Positions 6,073-8,074 of a stretch of 8,074 bases of DNA are shown piece by piece. The notes beneath the pieces are model-generated. The model did no database searches. It saw only the letters and a list, made by a program, of their open reading frames with translations, and was not told the origin of the DNA. Numbering within the stretch: position 1 is the first letter of the stretch; every line of letters starts with the position of its first letter. The position numbers were made by a program, and so were the translations under genes. Source of the stretch: an uncultured Collinsella sp. (lineage in GTDB: Bacteria; Actinomycetota; Coriobacteriia; Coriobacteriales; Coriobacteriaceae); assembly GCA_902475865.1 (NCBI GenBank), contig CABSBK010000038.1:1-8074 (forward strand), in the 5' to 3' direction.

Positions 6073-7922
6073 GAAAGATCACTCTCCGTATAGGTTCTTT
6101 GGTATCCGAGCAAATATAGGCATATCCCAACGATTATAGAGGATAGGGTTCCCGCAACCGCCGCCTTGACGACGACCGCGGCCGCAAGGCTGGCAATTTC
6201 CATATGGTGTGCAAGACAGAGTGACGCCGCGGTGCCTATTCCGCAGCCGGCGATGGCGGCGATTGCAGTCAGGTTCGAGCCCTGCTCGGCACGCTTGGCA
6301 TGGGCGTTGAGCAGCAGAGATGCCAGTGCAGCTGTCGCCGCGACGAGCATAACGGCAGCCCAGAAGAGCATGTCTCCCAGCGCCGCGGCAACATTGCCGA
6401 GCCCCAGCACGCCTCCGGCGGAAAGCGCAACCGTAGCCAGGCGGCCAAAAAGCGCGCCCATCCCCGTGGCGGCCGCGGCGCTTGCCGGGCCGAGCCAAAA
6501 GGCCGCGATGCCGGCGGCGACCCCGGCGGCAAGGAGGACGTCGCCCGTTAGACAGCCAAGTGCCACGACGCAGGTGAGCGCGGCGCTCGCGGCGGCCTCG
6601 GTGCGGCCCCAGGCGATCCACCAACCGGACATGGTGGCGGCAAAGAGCACCGCGACAGGCAGCATCGACAGGATGCCCTGCGCCTGCATGGTGGTGTTGG
6701 CCATAAGTACCAAAAAGCCCACGGCCGAGATAGCCGAGCCAATTTGCGGGGCCAGGCCGGCGGCCGCCCCAATCGCGATGGCCGCGGCGATAAGTCCGGG
6801 AAGCGCCGCGACGCCAGCCGTCTGCATGATCAGAAAGCTAAAGGCACCACACGTTAGCGCCGAGATGGCGCGCATGGTGTAATCGCGCGCGTGGCTCCAG
6901 CGCGTGCCGGCCCAGCCAAGCGCGGGGTCGACCTCGATGGTGTCGTCCTCATAGGGCAACGATTCGATATCGTCCGCCGCGCGCTCGTCATCCGACAGCT
7001 CGCCCACCATCTGCTCCAGGCTGCGACGGCCCTCGCGCACGCTGCCCAAGCCGGCGAGCAGCTGGTCGCAAAATGCCTCGATGCTGTTGGGGCGGTCTTG
7101 CGGCATGGGGGAGAGGGCGCTCATGAGCGCAGCCTCGGCTCCCGGGGGAAAGTGCGGGATGAGCTCGCTGGGGTAGGTGGCGCCGCCGAGGATGCGGCCG
7201 AGCGAGTCGCCGGGCGTGGCGGCCATAAAGGGAGCGCTGCCGCACAGGCCCTCGTAGATCACGCATGCGAGAGCAAAGACATCGGCGCGCTCGTCGACCG
7301 TGCCAGTCTCGATATCGAGCTGCTCGGGTGGCATGTAGCCGATGGTGCCGCCGCGCGAGCCGCCAAAGCCGCCGGCAGACGACAGCCGCGCCATGCCAAA
7401 GTCGGTGAGCTTTACATTGCCCGAGTGGTCGATGAGCACGTTGGCGGGCTTAATATCCAGGTGGAGCACGCCGTTGCTATGGGCGAAGGTGAGCGCCTGG
7501 CCCAGCGCGTCGGCAATTGCCGCGGCTTCGTCAAAGGTGAGCGAATGGCCGTCCACGCGATGCAAAAACTCGGCTAGGGACATGCCGTCGACATATTCCA
7601 TGACTAGGTAGGCATAGGCGGTATCGTGCGTAAAGTCGATAACCTGTACGATATTGGGATGTTGAAGCATGGCGGCGGTGTGTGCCTCGCGCAGGACATC
7701 CATGATGTCGCTGGCGGGCATGTCGGCACCGCCTGTGAGGGGAATGCGCTTAATGGCGACGCGACGGCGCAGGTGCGTGTCGCGGCAAATCTCGATGGAG
7801 CCAAAACCGCCGGTCGCAAGCGTCTCGAGCGGCTGGAACCGCTTGAGCAGCTCGCGAGAGCTGGTGCCCTCCAAGGGAACGTCCGGCGAGAACCGGGCGG
7901 TATGTTGCGAGAAAAGCGGCAT
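6069..7922 (-). CDS. Transmembrane Ser/Thr protein kinase (PknA/PknB-like catalytic domain, polytopic C-terminus)
   Basis: 617 residues from ATG 7922. The kinase domain (about 27-290) contains a glycine loop (ATGGFGS, 36-42), K58 of VAIK, E79, catalytic HLDIKPAN (154-161; D156, N161), DFG (174-176), GTIGYMPPEQ (192-201), D214 and R277. It should be active, but the HRD arginine is Leu155 and the activation loop is Gly/Ser-rich with only T193 as threonine. An acidic stretch (308-332) leads to about 10 hydrophobic segments (about 352-607), ending with a short tail. No PASTA repeats or outer domain are present, unlike PknB. As first gene in the operon it is followed by both FHA readers and the opposing phosphatase. 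The in-frame TTG at 7928 would add two residues, but GAGGG (7933-7929) abuts it directly while lying 6 nt before ATG 7922, so 7922 is preferred. It may equally be called PknA-like; no exact symbol is justified. Confidence 0.93.
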   Translation of the reverse strand: MPLFSQHTARFSPDVPLEGTSSRELLKRFQPLETLATGGFGSIEICRDTHLRRRVAIKRIPLTGGADMPASDIMDVLREAHTAAMLQHPNIVQVIDFTHDTAYAYLVMEYVDGMSLAEFLHRVDGHSLTFDEAAAIADALGQALTFAHSNGVLHLDIKPANVLIDHSGNVKLTDFGMARLSSAGGFGGSRGGTIGYMPPEQLDIETGTVDERADVFALACVIYEGLCGSAPFMAATPGDSLGRILGGATYPSELIPHFPPGAEAALMSALSPMPQDRPNSIEAFCDQLLAGLGSVREGRRSLEQMVGELSDDERAADDIESLPYEDDTIEVDPALGWAGTRWSHARDYTMRAISALTCGAFSFLIMQTAGVAALPGLIAAAIAIGAAAGLAPQIGSAISAVGFLVLMANTTMQAQGILSMLPVAVLFAATMSGWWIAWGRTEAAASAALTCVVALGCLTGDVLLAAGVAAGIAAFWLGPASAAAATGMGALFGRLATVALSAGGVLGLGNVAAALGDMLFWAAVMLVAATAALASLLLNAHAKRAEQGSNLTAIAAIAGCGIGTAASLCLAHHMEIASLAAAVVVKAAVAGTLSSIIVGICLYLLGYQRTYTESDLS

Positions 7923-7928
7923 GGCCAA

Positions 7929-7933
7929 CCCTC
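7929..7933 (-). promoter_or_regulatory. Ribosome binding site deciding the kinase start
   Basis: GAGGG on the minus strand ends 6 nt before ATG 7922. It leaves no spacing to the alternative TTG at 7928, so it selects the ATG. Confidence 0.65.
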
Positions 7934-7952
7934 GTGCGTTTAAAGTTCGTTT

Positions 7953-7984
7953 GCGAGCGGCAGGCGCGGAGCCGAGCCGTTCGC
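7953..7984 (-). promoter_or_regulatory. Imperfect hairpin in the putative 5' leader of the kinase operon
   Basis: The arms gcgagcggc (7953-7961) and gccgttcgc (7976-7984) can pair over 9 positions with one mismatch around a 14-nt loop, which itself holds a possible ggc/gcc pairing. It lies between the candidate promoter and the ribosome site. No U-run follows, so it is not an intrinsic terminator. A role in leader control is speculation, and high-GC DNA forms such stems by chance. Confidence 0.3.
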
Positions 7985-8002
7985 GGTGGCATAGATGCTG
8001 CT

Positions 8003-8030
8003 AGTTTAGCACGCTCGGGCGCATGGTGAA
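8003..8030 (-). promoter_or_regulatory. Candidate sigma-70-type promoter for the kinase operon
   Basis: On the minus strand TTCACC (8030-8025) and TAAACT (8008-8003) are separated by 16 nt. Each matches four of six consensus bases (TTGACA, TATAAT). Transcription would start near 7996, leaving a leader of about 75 nt before the kinase ATG. It is the only AT-richer promoter-like stretch seen upstream of the operon, and no comparable site is seen between the genes. The match is modest and unproven. Confidence 0.4.
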
Positions 8031-8074
8031 GGTAGCGGGGCGAGGTGGCCTATCTGGCTTGGCCCTCGTCTCGA
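8031..8074. other. Upstream end of window, no gene assigned
   Basis: These bases hold no supportable gene. A minus-strand frame ending in TAG at 8052-8050 could be the last codons of a preceding gene, and a plus-strand ATG at 8023 opens a frame to the window edge. Both are too short to judge. Confidence 0.3.

Noticed and set aside
4387..6093. Plus-strand open frame of 568 codons opposite fhaA and fhaB
   Set aside because: It spans three minus-strand genes and their junctions, has no domain and no plausible ribosome site, and is explained by codon bias.
8041..8066. Inverted repeat gaggtggcc/ggccctc as a terminator for an upstream gene
   Set aside because: The pairing is broken by unpaired bases and no T-run follows on either strand.
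8023..8074. Plus-strand ATG at 8023 opening a possible divergent gene
   Set aside because: Only 17 codons are visible, there is no convincing ribosome site, and it overlaps the candidate operon promoter.

Overview
The window is a high-GC segment in which essentially everything is coded on the minus strand as one tightly packed operon. Gene content and base composition point to an actinobacterium. I favour Coriobacteriia (Collinsella/Olsenella-like gut Actinobacteria), but that assignment is inference: no rRNA or other marker gene is present.

In transcription order (right to left) the layout is: about 150 bp of upstream DNA with a plausible promoter (7923-8074); a membrane-anchored Ser/Thr protein kinase (6069-7922); a two-part FHA protein of the FhaA type (5062-6072, GTG start, overlapping the kinase stop by 4 bp); a small membrane-tethered FHA protein of the FhaB type (4639-5055, 6 bp gap); a PP2C Ser/Thr phosphatase of the PstP type (2726-4642, ATGA overlap); and one very long frame that starts at 2709 and is still open at base 1. 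That last frame contains a complete SEDS polymerase (RodA/FtsW) followed, with no stop codon, by a class B penicillin-binding protein. It is cut by the window edge just after the KTG motif.

This is the actinobacterial cell-growth signalling cluster (fhaA-fhaB-pstP-rodA-pbpA-pknA-pknB in mycobacteria) in a rearranged form. The kinase would phosphorylate proteins on Thr/Ser, the two FHA proteins would read phosphothreonine, PstP would erase it, and the controlled machine would be the peptidoglycan glycosyltransferase/transpeptidase pair. Overlapping or nearly touching genes suggest one transcript with translational coupling.

The most notable points are: (1) the SEDS polymerase and its partner transpeptidase are a single polypeptide; (2) the kinase lies first in the operon, has an HLD rather than HRD catalytic loop and a polytopic C-terminal membrane domain of roughly 250 residues, with no PASTA sensor; (3) the phosphatase carries an unusual, roughly 250-residue low-complexity N-terminal extension containing a perfect 18-bp tandem duplication. 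No RNA genes, mobile elements, CRISPR arrays or intrinsic terminators were seen.
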